Shown here one piece after another: positions 33,004-41,688 of a DNA stretch of 64,000 bases. The stretch is from UBA4417 sp031550085. GTDB lineage: Bacteria; Bacteroidota; Bacteroidia; Bacteroidales; UBA4417. The first letter of the stretch is position 1, and every line of letters begins with the position of its first letter. The DNA is taken from NCBI GenBank assembly GCA_031550085.1, contig JAVBOY010000009.1, positions 1 to 64,000 of the forward strand, given 5' to 3'. The notes beneath the pieces were generated by a model that saw nothing but the letters and a program-made list of their open reading frames with translations, ran no database searches and was not told where the DNA came from. A program made the translations under genes and the position numbers.

Positions 33004-36000
33004 TTAGTTAATAATTTTCATTGGCTTTCTAAAAACATCTATAGGGATATTTAGAGTTACACCAAAAGTATCTATAAAATTGACATTGTCTCCTTTAGAT
33101 ATTTGCAGCACAGTGCCTCCATTTGGCATTTGAGATTTATATTTACCAGCATTGATTTTATCTTGGTCAGAAGGAGATTGCACAAAAAGAAAGTCAGGAG
33201 GAGCAGTCCTTTCAACTGGTGCAGGTCCATAAGACATTTGTACACTTGCAGTCGGATGGAAATGATATACCAAATTTAGGTTACCGACAGTATCTCCTTT
33301 ATTGATATTAGGGGCTTCAATAAAGACCCCAACCCCTATTTTTTCAGGATATATCGGAGTCCCTTTCCCCATTGATACAACCTCAGGTGTACTATCTGTT
33401 CCAAATCCTGAAATTTCATAAAAAGTTCCAATGTATTTAACAAATCCACCTAGCCCATCTCCCACCATCTGGCTTTCTTTGTCTTTACTGTATTTTTCCC
33501 ATTCCTTTCCTATTGAATTTCTTTGTGTATCTGTTGGGTATAATTCGTAATTATCCATATCAAATTTTTCCGGATTCCCTCCTTTTTTTAATACATAATT
33601 TTTACTATCTTCAGAATTATTGCCGGCTATAAGCCTAAAACCTTTCTTTTTTTCATCATACTGGTAATAATTACCCGAAACTTTCTCATCTTTCTTTGCT
33701 TCCTCTAGTCCATCCAAATCAATATAGGTAATCGGTTTGTTTCCGGCATATTGGTAAGGCGTATAATGCGGGTACTTAAACTGCAAGGGATCCACGCTCA
33801 CAAACCGGCAAATCCATGCAGCGTAATACCTCATCCCATAGTAATACAACCCCGTTTCCTCGTCCCTTTCTTTGCCACAGTATTTGTAACGTTTCAGAGA
33901 GACTTCCGTTTCGCCTTTGCCCGCGCGGTACGAAGTCGTACCAAAAGGATGGTATTCTTCATAACTGATAAGGGCCGCATTCTCGTCTAATTCCAGGCAA
34001 GCTGAACCCAGGTGATTGTCATACTGGTATCTTACAACTTTATTTTCTCCTGCTTTTTGCTCTATTCTTACGAACACTTTTTCATCATCGCTGATATTTA
34101 CCGTCGTACGTCCGGGTTCAGCGCTGCCGTTTACTTCTTTCAGATACAACTCATAACCATTGACATAGTAACGGGTTTCTACGATATTTCCTTTGCTTAC
34201 CGTTTTTCTTGTCCGGGTTCCTTGGGCATCATACTGATAATAGCTTGCAAATGTTCCGTTGCCGGCACTCGTCAACTGGTCTTTGTAATCCCAAACCATG
34301 CTGCTCAGATGCGGCATGCTCAGCATATTCCCGTGAGCATCGTAGGTGTAATCATCCTGGGTTTGGGTTGCACTGTGTTTCAACAGATAATTATTCACCG
34401 GAATGCCCGAAGGGTTGGTTTGGTAACAATAATCACGCGTCCATTTGCCCTGGCTTGCCTGTTGCCGGATATTGCCCAATGCATCGTAAACGTACTCATG
34501 GGTATAGTTTTGCATGGCATTGGCGGCCGAAACTTGAATCGTATTATCAAAATCGTCCTGATTGGGAGCGTTTAGGGCTGCCAGTTCCCGGCCTGTAGCT
34601 TTTATCAAACGGTACAGGGCATCGTATTCGTAAGAGCATAATGCTTCTACAGCCTGATTGTTGAAGTATTGTGTTTTCTCTGCCGCATCCCTAATTTCAA
34701 CAATATTTCCCACTGCATCGTATTCATAGTTTAAGTCCTGCAACGTCTCGGTAGCCGCATTGCGGGTTGTCCATAAACGGGTCAGTCTAAAGTTTTCAGG
34801 ATGGTAGGTATAGGCTGTGCGGGTATTGTTGCCGTAGTAAACGGCTTCGCGTTGCCCGCGGGCATTGTAGGTGATGTTTTTAATATACTCCGTACTGCCG
34901 TGCAGCACTTTTTGCAACATGCCGCCCTGGTCGTACCGGTAAGCAATCACCGAGCCGTCGGGCTGGGTTACCGCCGTGGGGCGGTTCAACGCATCGTAAG
35001 CGGTTTGGGTTACAAACAGCTTGTCCAGCAATATGGATTCGTCCCAGTTCAAATTGGCTGTGTAGTCTTTGGAAAAATGTTTAGACAAAGTTAAAATATT
35101 TCCTTTAAAATCATACGCAAAAGAAGTTTTTCCGTCCTGAGCATATATTTCGGTAATTTGTCCGATGGTATTGGCTGCGGCATCCTCGCCGTATACCGTT
35201 TTTTCCACCAACAAAGCACCCTCCCGGGTTTCAAGGGGCCGCTGCAGGGCATCGTACTTATATTGGATGCAATGCCCGCGGCTGTCCCAGCGGGCAATGG
35301 GATTGCCAAGTACATTGGACAGCATCCAGCGCTTTCCGCTGTCGATATTTTCGGTAAACAGCAGGTGCTTTTCGCTGAACCCGTACCGGTTTTTGGTGGC
35401 GCTGCGTCCCAGGGCGTCAAAGGTTTCTACCATGCGCCCGCTGATATCCAGGCGGTGGCGGGTGCGATAACGTACCGGATTTCCCTGGTCGTCGGTCCCG
35501 TTGTCGTCCGTGGTTTGGAAGGGACGTCCCAATACATCGAAGTCCAGCACCTGGGGGGTATTGTAGTGTGTATTCCCTAGCGCTTCCCAACAATCGTTCG
35601 GATCGTAGTTTTTCTGCTGCCAAACGGTAAACTCCACTTTGCTGGTCGTTCCGTCGGGGAAATCGGTTTGTACCAGGCGCCCCAGCGGATCGTAATGCAT
35701 CAGCGGAGTAACCCCGTAATGGGTAAGCTTGGTTTCGGCTTCAAAGGCGGGCGTGGTAGCATACCAGGGTTCGTATTGCTTGATGGCTTTGCCCTTGTTG
35801 TTCAGCACGACCTTGCCGCTGGCCAGCCAACGCAGGGCTACCGTGCGAGTCACCACCTCCCCGTTTTCCCATTCCCGGGCTTCGCCCCCTTCGGCCGTGG
35901 TTTTGGTCAATACGGCATTCCCCAGTCCGTCGGTATAAGTGTAAGCCTCCAGCCAACGGCTGTTGGGGTCGGCATGGGTTTCGCGTTTGCGGGTCAGGGT

Positions 36001-39000
36001 ATAGGTGGGCTGTGCATTTTGCATCCATTGATGGTCGTGGGTTTGGTAGGTTTCCGTGGGATCGCTCAGCGTGTCCCCTTCACCGTTTTTTCCGGCCAGG
36101 ATCAGCGCGGTAATCCGCCCCAGCGGGTCGAAAGTGACCGTTCGGGTATTGCCGTTGGGATCGGTAAGCTGCCGGACTTGTCCGGTATGGTAGTCGTAGG
36201 CAGCGCGGGTTTCAAATCCCAGGGCATCGGTGATTTTAACCGGGAACAGGGAATGAACGTCATAATCCGTCAGGGTCTCGTTGCCGAAAGGATCCTGCTC
36301 TTTGACCGGCAGGTAAAAACGGGCTGCATCATAGAATACTACCGGGCTTGGGGCAAAGTACCTGCCGTTTTCAGCAAGGTAGCGGCCATCGCTTGTAAGC
36401 ATCACAGGGCTTACCCGGTTGCTTCCGTCGTTAAAGATCGTATCCACCAGGTATTGTGTAAGTTCTAAACTAAGTTTCCGGTAGGGCAAGGCCTGTGCGG
36501 CAATTTCACCCAACGGCAGGGGAGCATCCAATGCCGCATTCCAATAATTTGTACGTTGCTCCGCGATCTGCCTTTTTTGCAGATTTGTTCCGGTGGCATC
36601 GACGGCATAGTCGATTTCCATCGCCGTTTGGAAGGCGTTGCGTATTTGTTCGACGCTTAGTTTTCCGCCCGCTGCCGGCAGGTGGTAGAGCTGGTATTGC
36701 CCGGTTTGATACGGAATGCCGATCAGGCGGCAGCCTGCATCCGTGCGGTTGATATAACGGTTTTGGGTGCAGGTGGCCAACAGCGTTTGTTGTTCGGGCA
36801 GCGTGGCGTTGCGCCGCGGATAAGCAATCTCGGCGGTTTGCAGCGGATTGCCCCAGATGTCGCTTTCCAATACGAGCTGGTGCCGGATACGCGGGTCGTC
36901 CGCATTGCATTCGTAATGGCAGAAAAGGCTTTCCGCTTCCGTCTTAAGGAAGACGGCGTACTTGTTTTTCCCTTGGGGTTGCAGGCACCGGAGGGAATAA
37001 GATTTTTCTTCGACGGTATAAGGAATTGAAAATTGAAAATTGAAAGTGGAAAGTGGATCCGGTTCTTCCAAAGAATACACTTCTACGCGCAGGGGATTGC
37101 CGCGTAAGGCGCGGTAAGCTTCCCTGCTTTCGGCGGGCGTTAAGCCTGCCGGAAGTTCGGTATCGGGCAGATGCCAGGCTTCGGTATCGCCTTGCCAGTA
37201 TTCCTGCGCAAAGCGTTCCGGCAGGCTCCCTTTGGAGGTGCGGGGATAGCCCGTATGGAACCAGGTTTTGGTGTAGACGGGTGGAGAGAAGAACTCACCC
37301 TCCTCAATCCCCCCAAGGGGGGAAGTGCCCCCTTCCGTATCCCATTGTTCGACCAGGCCGAAGCCGCGGAATTCCCGTTCCACCGGATCGAAGTAACCAT
37401 GATGGTAGGCATAGCGCTGGGTGAAGGTTTTGTTGTCGACCAAATCGAGGGTTTCGACTTTTTCCAGGGTTTGGACCACAAAGGGAAGCTTGGTCTTCCA
37501 GGGGGTTCCCTTTTGCTTGTCCTGCATATAGAATTTTGTCGAAGGGGCGTAATGGAGTTTCGTACTGCCGCCCCGGTTGTTCTCAATTTCCGTGAGCAGG
37601 TAGGGCTTAATACCGGAAGTAAGTTCCCAGTAGCGCATCTTGTTTTCCCAGCCCGGCAGGGAAGCGGTAACCACCAGGCATTGGGTGCCGTTGCCCAGCA
37701 AATCCACGGGTTGAATGTGCATCTGGGGCGTATTGGCCAGCGCCAGCCCCGCCGGAAGGGCTTCTTCCTGCCAGGCATTGCCCGAAAGGTTTTTGAAATA
37801 GCGGATGTTGCCTTTGGAAATGTACAACAAGTCGGCCGTACCTGTACCATCCACATCTGCCAGATAGATGTAGCGGGGATTGAATTGCTCCCGGCTGTCC
37901 AGCAAGGGGGCGGCGCTCATGGTGATTTTTTGCCCGAACCGCCCGTATCCCAGATTGGGCCAGTATTCGATGCTTTGGTGGGCAATTTTGACGATATCCG
38001 CCAGCCCGTCGCCGCTCATATCGGCCAGAAAAATGCGTTGGGCGGCATCGGAAAAGAGGATCTGGGGCGCGCTGCCGCCGGAATTGCCGCAGCGGATGCG
38101 GCGGTAGTTGCCGAAACCTTGCTTGCCTTCACTCAGGTAAACGTCAAAATGTTCGCCCCGGCTGATCACCATGTCCTGCAAGCCGTCGCCGCTGAGGTCC
38201 ATAAAACGCAGGTTGGCATCCTGGTAATCGAGCCTGGGATATTTTTCAAAGTTGCGGAAAAGGCTCCAGTTGCCTTCCTCGTCGCGGCTGTAATAGCCGT
38301 TTAGTTGGTCGCCCTGCAGCACCAGTTCCGGGAAGCCGTCGGCATCGACATCGCCTAGGTGATAGCTTTGTTTTTTTCCCCGGATCAAACCGGGTTTGTC
38401 CACCTGCTTCTGCATGGAATCGAATCCGGGAACATGTCCGGCCTCGGGATCGGTGAATTGCCCGTCGCCCCGGTTGGGTTTGAAATACCAGGCCTGGGTC
38501 GAGAGGCTGAGGATGCCGCTGACGCCTTCGCTGTAAAGGTCTGTCCATTGATAGGTTTGTCCGTTGACTCCGGCGGGGAGGTTTTTGAGTTGTTCCGGCG
38601 GGACTTCCTTGAAAGCCGTGCCGGGAACGGCTTCGCTGTAGGTGAATTGAAGGGGCGGCAAGGTTTGTTTGTTGCCGTTGTCGTACCCGCAATGGGTTAC
38701 GCTTTGCAGCAAGCTGAAAGCCGGGTTGGCCTGGTAGTCGAGATCGGTGCTGCGTACCAGCACGGGTTGTGTCCCGAGTTCGGGGAAGTGGTGGAATAGC
38801 AGCACCCGGCGGCAGATCCGGTAGGTGCGGATTTCAAATCCGGCCCGGTAATTGGAAAAGGCATCGGGACGGGCTGTCCAGGGTTGATCACCCGTCCGTT
38901 GAGGATTTTCCGGGGAGTGGTCGCCGTAGTCGAAAACCAGGCGGTAATGGAAATCTCCGGTGTAAGGTGCGCTTCCGGAGGGATACATTTCCGTATTGCC

Positions 39001-39879
39001 GTAAGCGACTTCTTTGAGGTAGCGGTTCGGAAAGCCTCCCCCAGGCCCCCCCGAAGGAGGGGAGTAGTTTTTCAAACGCTGGGCTTCGTAACAGGAGTTG
39101 GGAATGTTTTCTTTGTCTTCCTGTTTGTAGGTGAATTGCATGAGGTTGCCTTTGGTGTCCCGGCTTTCTTCGAGTAACCAGGAGAAAATGCGTTGCGGGT
39201 TCTCCGGATCGGCAATACGGGCGGTAGCCGAGCGACCGTAAACGGAAGTCATGTTGTCCTTGCTGATCGTGCGCCAATGGCTAAAGTGGGTTTGTGGATC
39301 CACCCACCGCTCGATCAGGGCAAAAAGTCCTTCGGTGCGGGGGCGGTAAGCATAAATATCGAAACCGGCTTCGGTGCGGTGCGCCCGTTCGCCGTTTTCC
39401 ACGGCCGGAACGAGGTCTTCGGCGCCGGAAAGGATAAAGGTGTCGCTCTCGCCCACGGGATGATCGTTGTATTGGGGAATGCCTTTGTCGGTTTTGCGGG
39501 TAATGGAGGGGATGCCGACATTCCATCCCAAACCGAAGAGGCTGTTGCCGCTCCCGGAGTCGTAGCTCAGGGCCAGTTGGGGGGTGAAGCCCGCCCGGCC
39601 TTCGGCCATGGCCAAAGGGACGCTAAAGGAAGCGGTTCCGGTAGCGGGATTGGCCTGGAATTTTTCGCCGATACCACGGATGGCGCCGCCGCCTTTGGGC
39701 AGCGTAAGGGGCGCCTGGCGGGAGTCGCCGCTGCCTTCGGCGCTTTCCGGGGCGCTGCTGCCGGCGGCTTGCTGCGTGCCGTTGTTTTCTCCCGAGGGGT
39801 TGGTAATGCTCTGGTTTTTCCCGAAGGGGATTTGGTACTTCGGGCTATTTCCTTGATTCTGGTTGTTAAAGGTACTCAT
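33004..39879 (-). CDS. giant TcB/TcC-type Rhs toxin protein with JAMM-like tip
   Basis: The 2291-residue protein lacks a signal peptide. Residues 57-330 match the SpvB N-terminal domain (PLTLPKGGGAIRGIGEKF, then ALSYDSGSGNSLFGLGWN). FG-GAP/VCBS-like repeats follow at about 490-700 (DVDADGFPELV, DLSGDGLQDMV), then TcdB-like middle regions to about 1200. Rhs/YD repeats run to the core end YIDLDGL near 2051-2057. This is a single-chain fusion of Tc-toxin components B and C, which form a cocoon around a cleaved C-terminal effector. The tip (2058-2291) has YHFHP and SPSDQD, the spacing type of a JAMM/JAB metal site, as in JAB-like toxin tips. Tip DNA is much A+T-richer than the body. No TcA-like gene is present. 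Confidence 0.9.
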   Translation of the reverse strand: MSTFNNQNQGNSPKYQIPFGKNQSITNPSGENNGTQQAAGSSAPESAEGSGDSRQAPLTLPKGGGAIRGIGEKFQANPATGTASFSVPLAMAEGRAGFTPQLALSYDSGSGNSLFGLGWNVGIPSITRKTDKGIPQYNDHPVGESDTFILSGAEDLVPAVENGERAHRTEAGFDIYAYRPRTEGLFALIERWVDPQTHFSHWRTISKDNMTSVYGRSATARIADPENPQRIFSWLLEESRDTKGNLMQFTYKQEDKENIPNSCYEAQRLKNYSPPSGGPGGGFPNRYLKEVAYGNTEMYPSGSAPYTGDFHYRLVFDYGDHSPENPQRTGDQPWTARPDAFSNYRAGFEIRTYRICRRVLLFHHFPELGTQPVLVRSTDLDYQANPAFSLLQSVTHCGYDNGNKQTLPPLQFTYSEAVPGTAFKEVPPEQLKNLPAGVNGQTYQWTDLYSEGVSGILSLSTQAWYFKPNRGDGQFTDPEAGHVPGFDSMQKQVDKPGLIRGKKQSYHLGDVDADGFPELVLQGDQLNGYYSRDEEGNWSLFRNFEKYPRLDYQDANLRFMDLSGDGLQDMVISRGEHFDVYLSEGKQGFGNYRRIRCGNSGGSAPQILFSDAAQRIFLADMSGDGLADIVKIAHQSIEYWPNLGYGRFGQKITMSAAPLLDSREQFNPRYIYLADVDGTGTADLLYISKGNIRYFKNLSGNAWQEEALPAGLALANTPQMHIQPVDLLGNGTQCLVVTASLPGWENKMRYWELTSGIKPYLLTEIENNRGGSTKLHYAPSTKFYMQDKQKGTPWKTKLPFVVQTLEKVETLDLVDNKTFTQRYAYHHGYFDPVEREFRGFGLVEQWDTEGGTSPLGGIEEGEFFSPPVYTKTWFHTGYPRTSKGSLPERFAQEYWQGDTEAWHLPDTELPAGLTPAESREAYRALRGNPLRVEVYSLEEPDPLSTFNFQFSIPYTVEEKSYSLRCLQPQGKNKYAVFLKTEAESLFCHYECNADDPRIRHQLVLESDIWGNPLQTAEIAYPRRNATLPEQQTLLATCTQNRYINRTDAGCRLIGIPYQTGQYQLYHLPAAGGKLSVEQIRNAFQTAMEIDYAVDATGTNLQKRQIAEQRTNYWNAALDAPLPLGEIAAQALPYRKLSLELTQYLVDTIFNDGSNRVSPVMLTSDGRYLAENGRYFAPSPVVFYDAARFYLPVKEQDPFGNETLTDYDVHSLFPVKITDALGFETRAAYDYHTGQVRQLTDPNGNTRTVTFDPLGRITALILAGKNGEGDTLSDPTETYQTHDHQWMQNAQPTYTLTRKRETHADPNSRWLEAYTYTDGLGNAVLTKTTAEGGEAREWENGEVVTRTVALRWLASGKVVLNNKGKAIKQYEPWYATTPAFEAETKLTHYGVTPLMHYDPLGRLVQTDFPDGTTSKVEFTVWQQKNYDPNDCWEALGNTHYNTPQVLDFDVLGRPFQTTDDNGTDDQGNPVRYRTRHRLDISGRMVETFDALGRSATKNRYGFSEKHLLFTENIDSGKRWMLSNVLGNPIARWDSRGHCIQYKYDALQRPLETREGALLVEKTVYGEDAAANTIGQITEIYAQDGKTSFAYDFKGNILTLSKHFSKDYTANLNWDESILLDKLFVTQTAYDALNRPTAVTQPDGSVIAYRYDQGGMLQKVLHGSTEYIKNITYNARGQREAVYYGNNTRTAYTYHPENFRLTRLWTTRNAATETLQDLNYEYDAVGNIVEIRDAAEKTQYFNNQAVEALCSYEYDALYRLIKATGRELAALNAPNQDDFDNTIQVSAANAMQNYTHEYVYDALGNIRQQASQGKWTRDYCYQTNPSGIPVNNYLLKHSATQTQDDYTYDAHGNMLSMPHLSSMVWDYKDQLTSAGNGTFASYYQYDAQGTRTRKTVSKGNIVETRYYVNGYELYLKEVNGSAEPGRTTVNISDDEKVFVRIEQKAGENKVVRYQYDNHLGSACLELDENAALISYEEYHPFGTTSYRAGKGETEVSLKRYKYCGKERDEETGLYYYGMRYYAAWICRFVSVDPLQFKYPHYTPYQYAGNKPITYIDLDGLEEAKKDEKVSGNYYQYDEKKKGFRLIAGNNSEDSKNYVLKKGGNPEKFDMDNYELYPTDTQRNSIGKEWEKYSKDKESQMVGDGLGGFVKYIGTFYEISGFGTDSTPEVVSMGKGTPIYPEKIGVGVFIEAPNINKGDTVGNLNLVYHFHPTASVQMSYGPAPVERTAPPDFLFVQSPSDQDKINAGKYKSQMPNGGTVLQISKGDNVNFIDTFGVTLNIPIDVFRKPMKIIN
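37015..37340 (-). repeat. dispersed intergenic repeats inserted in frame in the giant gene
   Basis: At 37023-37060 the gene contains AATTGAAAATTGAAAATTGA and a related GTGGAAAGTGG, the reverse complement of the CCACTTTC and TTTTCAATT runs that fill 40310-41330; it encodes TFNFQFS. At 37295-37340 a G/C-palindrome (CCCCCCAAGGGGGG) encodes SPLGGIEEGE. Both keep the frame open. A third, similar insertion lies at 39030-39066. Confidence 0.7.
39030..39066 (-). repeat. G-rich palindromic repeat inserted in frame
   Basis: The coding strand contains CTCCCCTCCTTCGGGGGGGC followed by CTGGGGGAGGC, encoding SPPSGGPGGGF. This C-run/G-run palindrome is a known type of dispersed repeat in Bacteroidetes genomes and is not part of the SpvB domain. 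Confidence 0.65.
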
Positions 39880-39887
39880 GGCGTTTA

Positions 39888-41390
39888 GTGTTTAATTGTT
39901 GAATCGTTGAGTTGTTGAATTGTTGAGTTGTTTATTTGTGAAGCGTGAATGGTGAAGGGTGAAATGCCTGTTGAATTGTTTAAGTGTTTATTGGTGAAGG
40001 GGTTGTTGAACTGTTGAGTTGTTGAACTGTTGAATTGTTTATTGGGTAAAAGGTAAAAGGTGCAGGGTTAAGGGTGAAATCGGGAAAGCGGGGAAAATAG
40101 TTGTCCGGTATGTTTTTCATTGGCGGCGTTAATATAATCTAATACTATTCTGTTTTAATCGCATAATAAGTGAAGGGGGTGTTGAGTTGTTGAATTGTTG
40201 AATCGTTGAGTTGTTGAATTGTTTATTTGTGAAGCGTGAACGGGTTCAGGGTAAAAGGTACAGGGTGAAAGGTGAATGGAGTAGGGATTGTTATTTGTTT
40301 ACTTCCCATAAAAAAGTCCACTTTCAATTTTCCATTCTCCATTTTCAATTATCTTGTTTACCCGTCACTCATCACTCGTCACCAAACCTCACTTTTAATT
40401 CTTCATTCGTAATTTTTAATTCGTAATTCCTTCTACTTTTTCTTTTCTGCTAAAAAAATTACGCTGAGTACCACTGAGTGTTCACGGAGAATCGCTGAGG
40501 TTTTCTGTTCACTTGTTTGCTCGTCATTCGTAATTAATTTGCCACTCGTCACCAAACCTATTTTCAATTTTACTTGGCTTTGCCTCATGAGATCGCTTCG
40601 CTAAGTTCAATTCTCCATTTTCAATTGAAATGCCTTCTGCTTTTTCCCTTCTGCTTTCTGCTTTTAAACCTTGTCCACTTGTTTACTTATATCAAAACTC
40701 ACGTTCCATTTTTCAATTCACATCTGTCCTGTCGATTCTCCGGGAGTAGTCCTGTCGACTCTCCGGTAGTAGTCCTGTCGACTCCCCGGTAGTAGTCCTG
40801 TCGACTCTCCGGTAGTAGTCCCGTCGACTCCCCGGTAGTAGTCCCGTCGACTCCCTGGTAGTAGTCCTGTTGACTCCCTGGTGAAGGACCTCTTCACCTC
40901 CCGGCGCAGACCCTTTACACCTCCCAGTCAAATATCTTTTGACTTCCCGAATAAAGTGAACGGTGCAGGGTGAGTAGTTTGTTGAACTGTTGAATTGTTT
41001 ATTTGTATTTAAAACCTTTCTGCCTACTGCTTTTCCCTTCCTGCATCAAAACTCGTTTACTAGTCTACTCACCACTAGTCTACTCGCCAAATCGTTGAGT
41101 TGTTGAACTGTTTATTTGTGAAGGGTGAGTTGTTTGTTGAACTGTTGAATCGTTTATTAAGTCAGGGTTTGTTGTTCGTTTTTTGTTGTTTGTTTCCTCG
41201 TTCTGCCTTCTGCTTTTTGCTTTCTGCATGACCACCCGTCACTCATCACCCGTCACCAAACCTCACTTTCAATTCTCCATTTTCAATTATCTCGTTTACT
41301 CGTCACCAAACCGCACTTTCAATGCTTCATTCGTAATTGATCCTTCGTAATTCTTTCTTCGTTCGCTGCAAAAATATAGGGGTTTTGCAC
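39888..41390. repeat. repeat-rich non-coding region upstream of the giant Rhs gene
   Basis: About 1.5 kb without a credible gene. It is built from short recurring phrases: GTTGAATTGTTGAGTTGTT at 39894-40045, 40178-40222 and 40978-41160; GTGAAGGGTGA runs; CTCGTCACCAAACCTCACTT with CAATTCTCCATTTTCAATT at 40310-40440, 40540-40630 and 41230-41345; and CTTCTGCTTTTTGCTTTCTG. The phrases occur in both orientations. The promoter of the giant gene must lie here but is not evident. Confidence 0.8.
40728..40957. repeat. 23-bp minisatellite
   Basis: Six or seven clean tandem units of the type CCTGTCGACTCTCCGGTAGT plus AGT run from 40728 to about 40888, each with the palindrome GTCGAC (GTCGAT or GTTGAC in two). 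Three decayed units in the same 23-base phase (opening ACCTCTTCACCTCCCG, CCCTTTACACCTCCCA, ATCTTTTGACTTCCCG) continue to 40957. Confidence 0.92.
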
Positions 41391-41688
41391 TGGAAATCAA
41401 AACTGTCCGCATTTGTCCGGCTTTGTCGTCATTTGTCTTAGTTGCGGTTCTGATCCGAGGGTCGTTTGCATTCCTTTTCCCGCTCCGGGGAAATGTCTTT
41501 TTTCTATCTTTGCAAAGCGTTTGCCATCGCCGGCGAGTTGTTTATGGGGGAAAAGGAGGAAGGGAGGGAATCGCCGACGTTCGCGAAAAAATAAAAACCG
41601 GCGGTTTGTAGTTCGAAACCACCGGACGCCCGGTCGAACGCATAAAAGCAGAAATCGCATCCGGATTGGATGAAACAACGGAGATCCC
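41391..41688. other. 298-base gap with promoter and leader of gldD
   Basis: No gene is recognised. After the promoter element at 41505 there is a short open frame of 18 codons (41530-41586) and an inverted repeat CCGGCGGTTT / AAACCACCGG near 41597-41625. These could be a leader or the eroded end of an older gene. Confidence 0.4.
41505..41512 (+). promoter_or_regulatory. -7 promoter element upstream of gldD
   Basis: TATCTTTG matches TAnnTTTG exactly. It lies 176 bases before the gldD ATG, so a long leader is implied. Confidence 0.45.

Noticed and set aside
37171..38304. Long open frame (377 codons) on the plus strand inside the giant Rhs gene
   Set aside because: It runs opposite to a well-supported coding sequence in G+C-rich DNA and shows no domain or signal; it is a shadow of the Rhs frame. 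The same holds for 34012-34575, 35668-36468, 38359-38799 and 39193-39888.
40728..40900. Copy of the ssrA 3' end as an island attachment site
   Set aside because: The minisatellite shares only TCGACTCCCC with the tmRNA T-loop region; a ten-base match within a repeat unit is not evidence for an att site.
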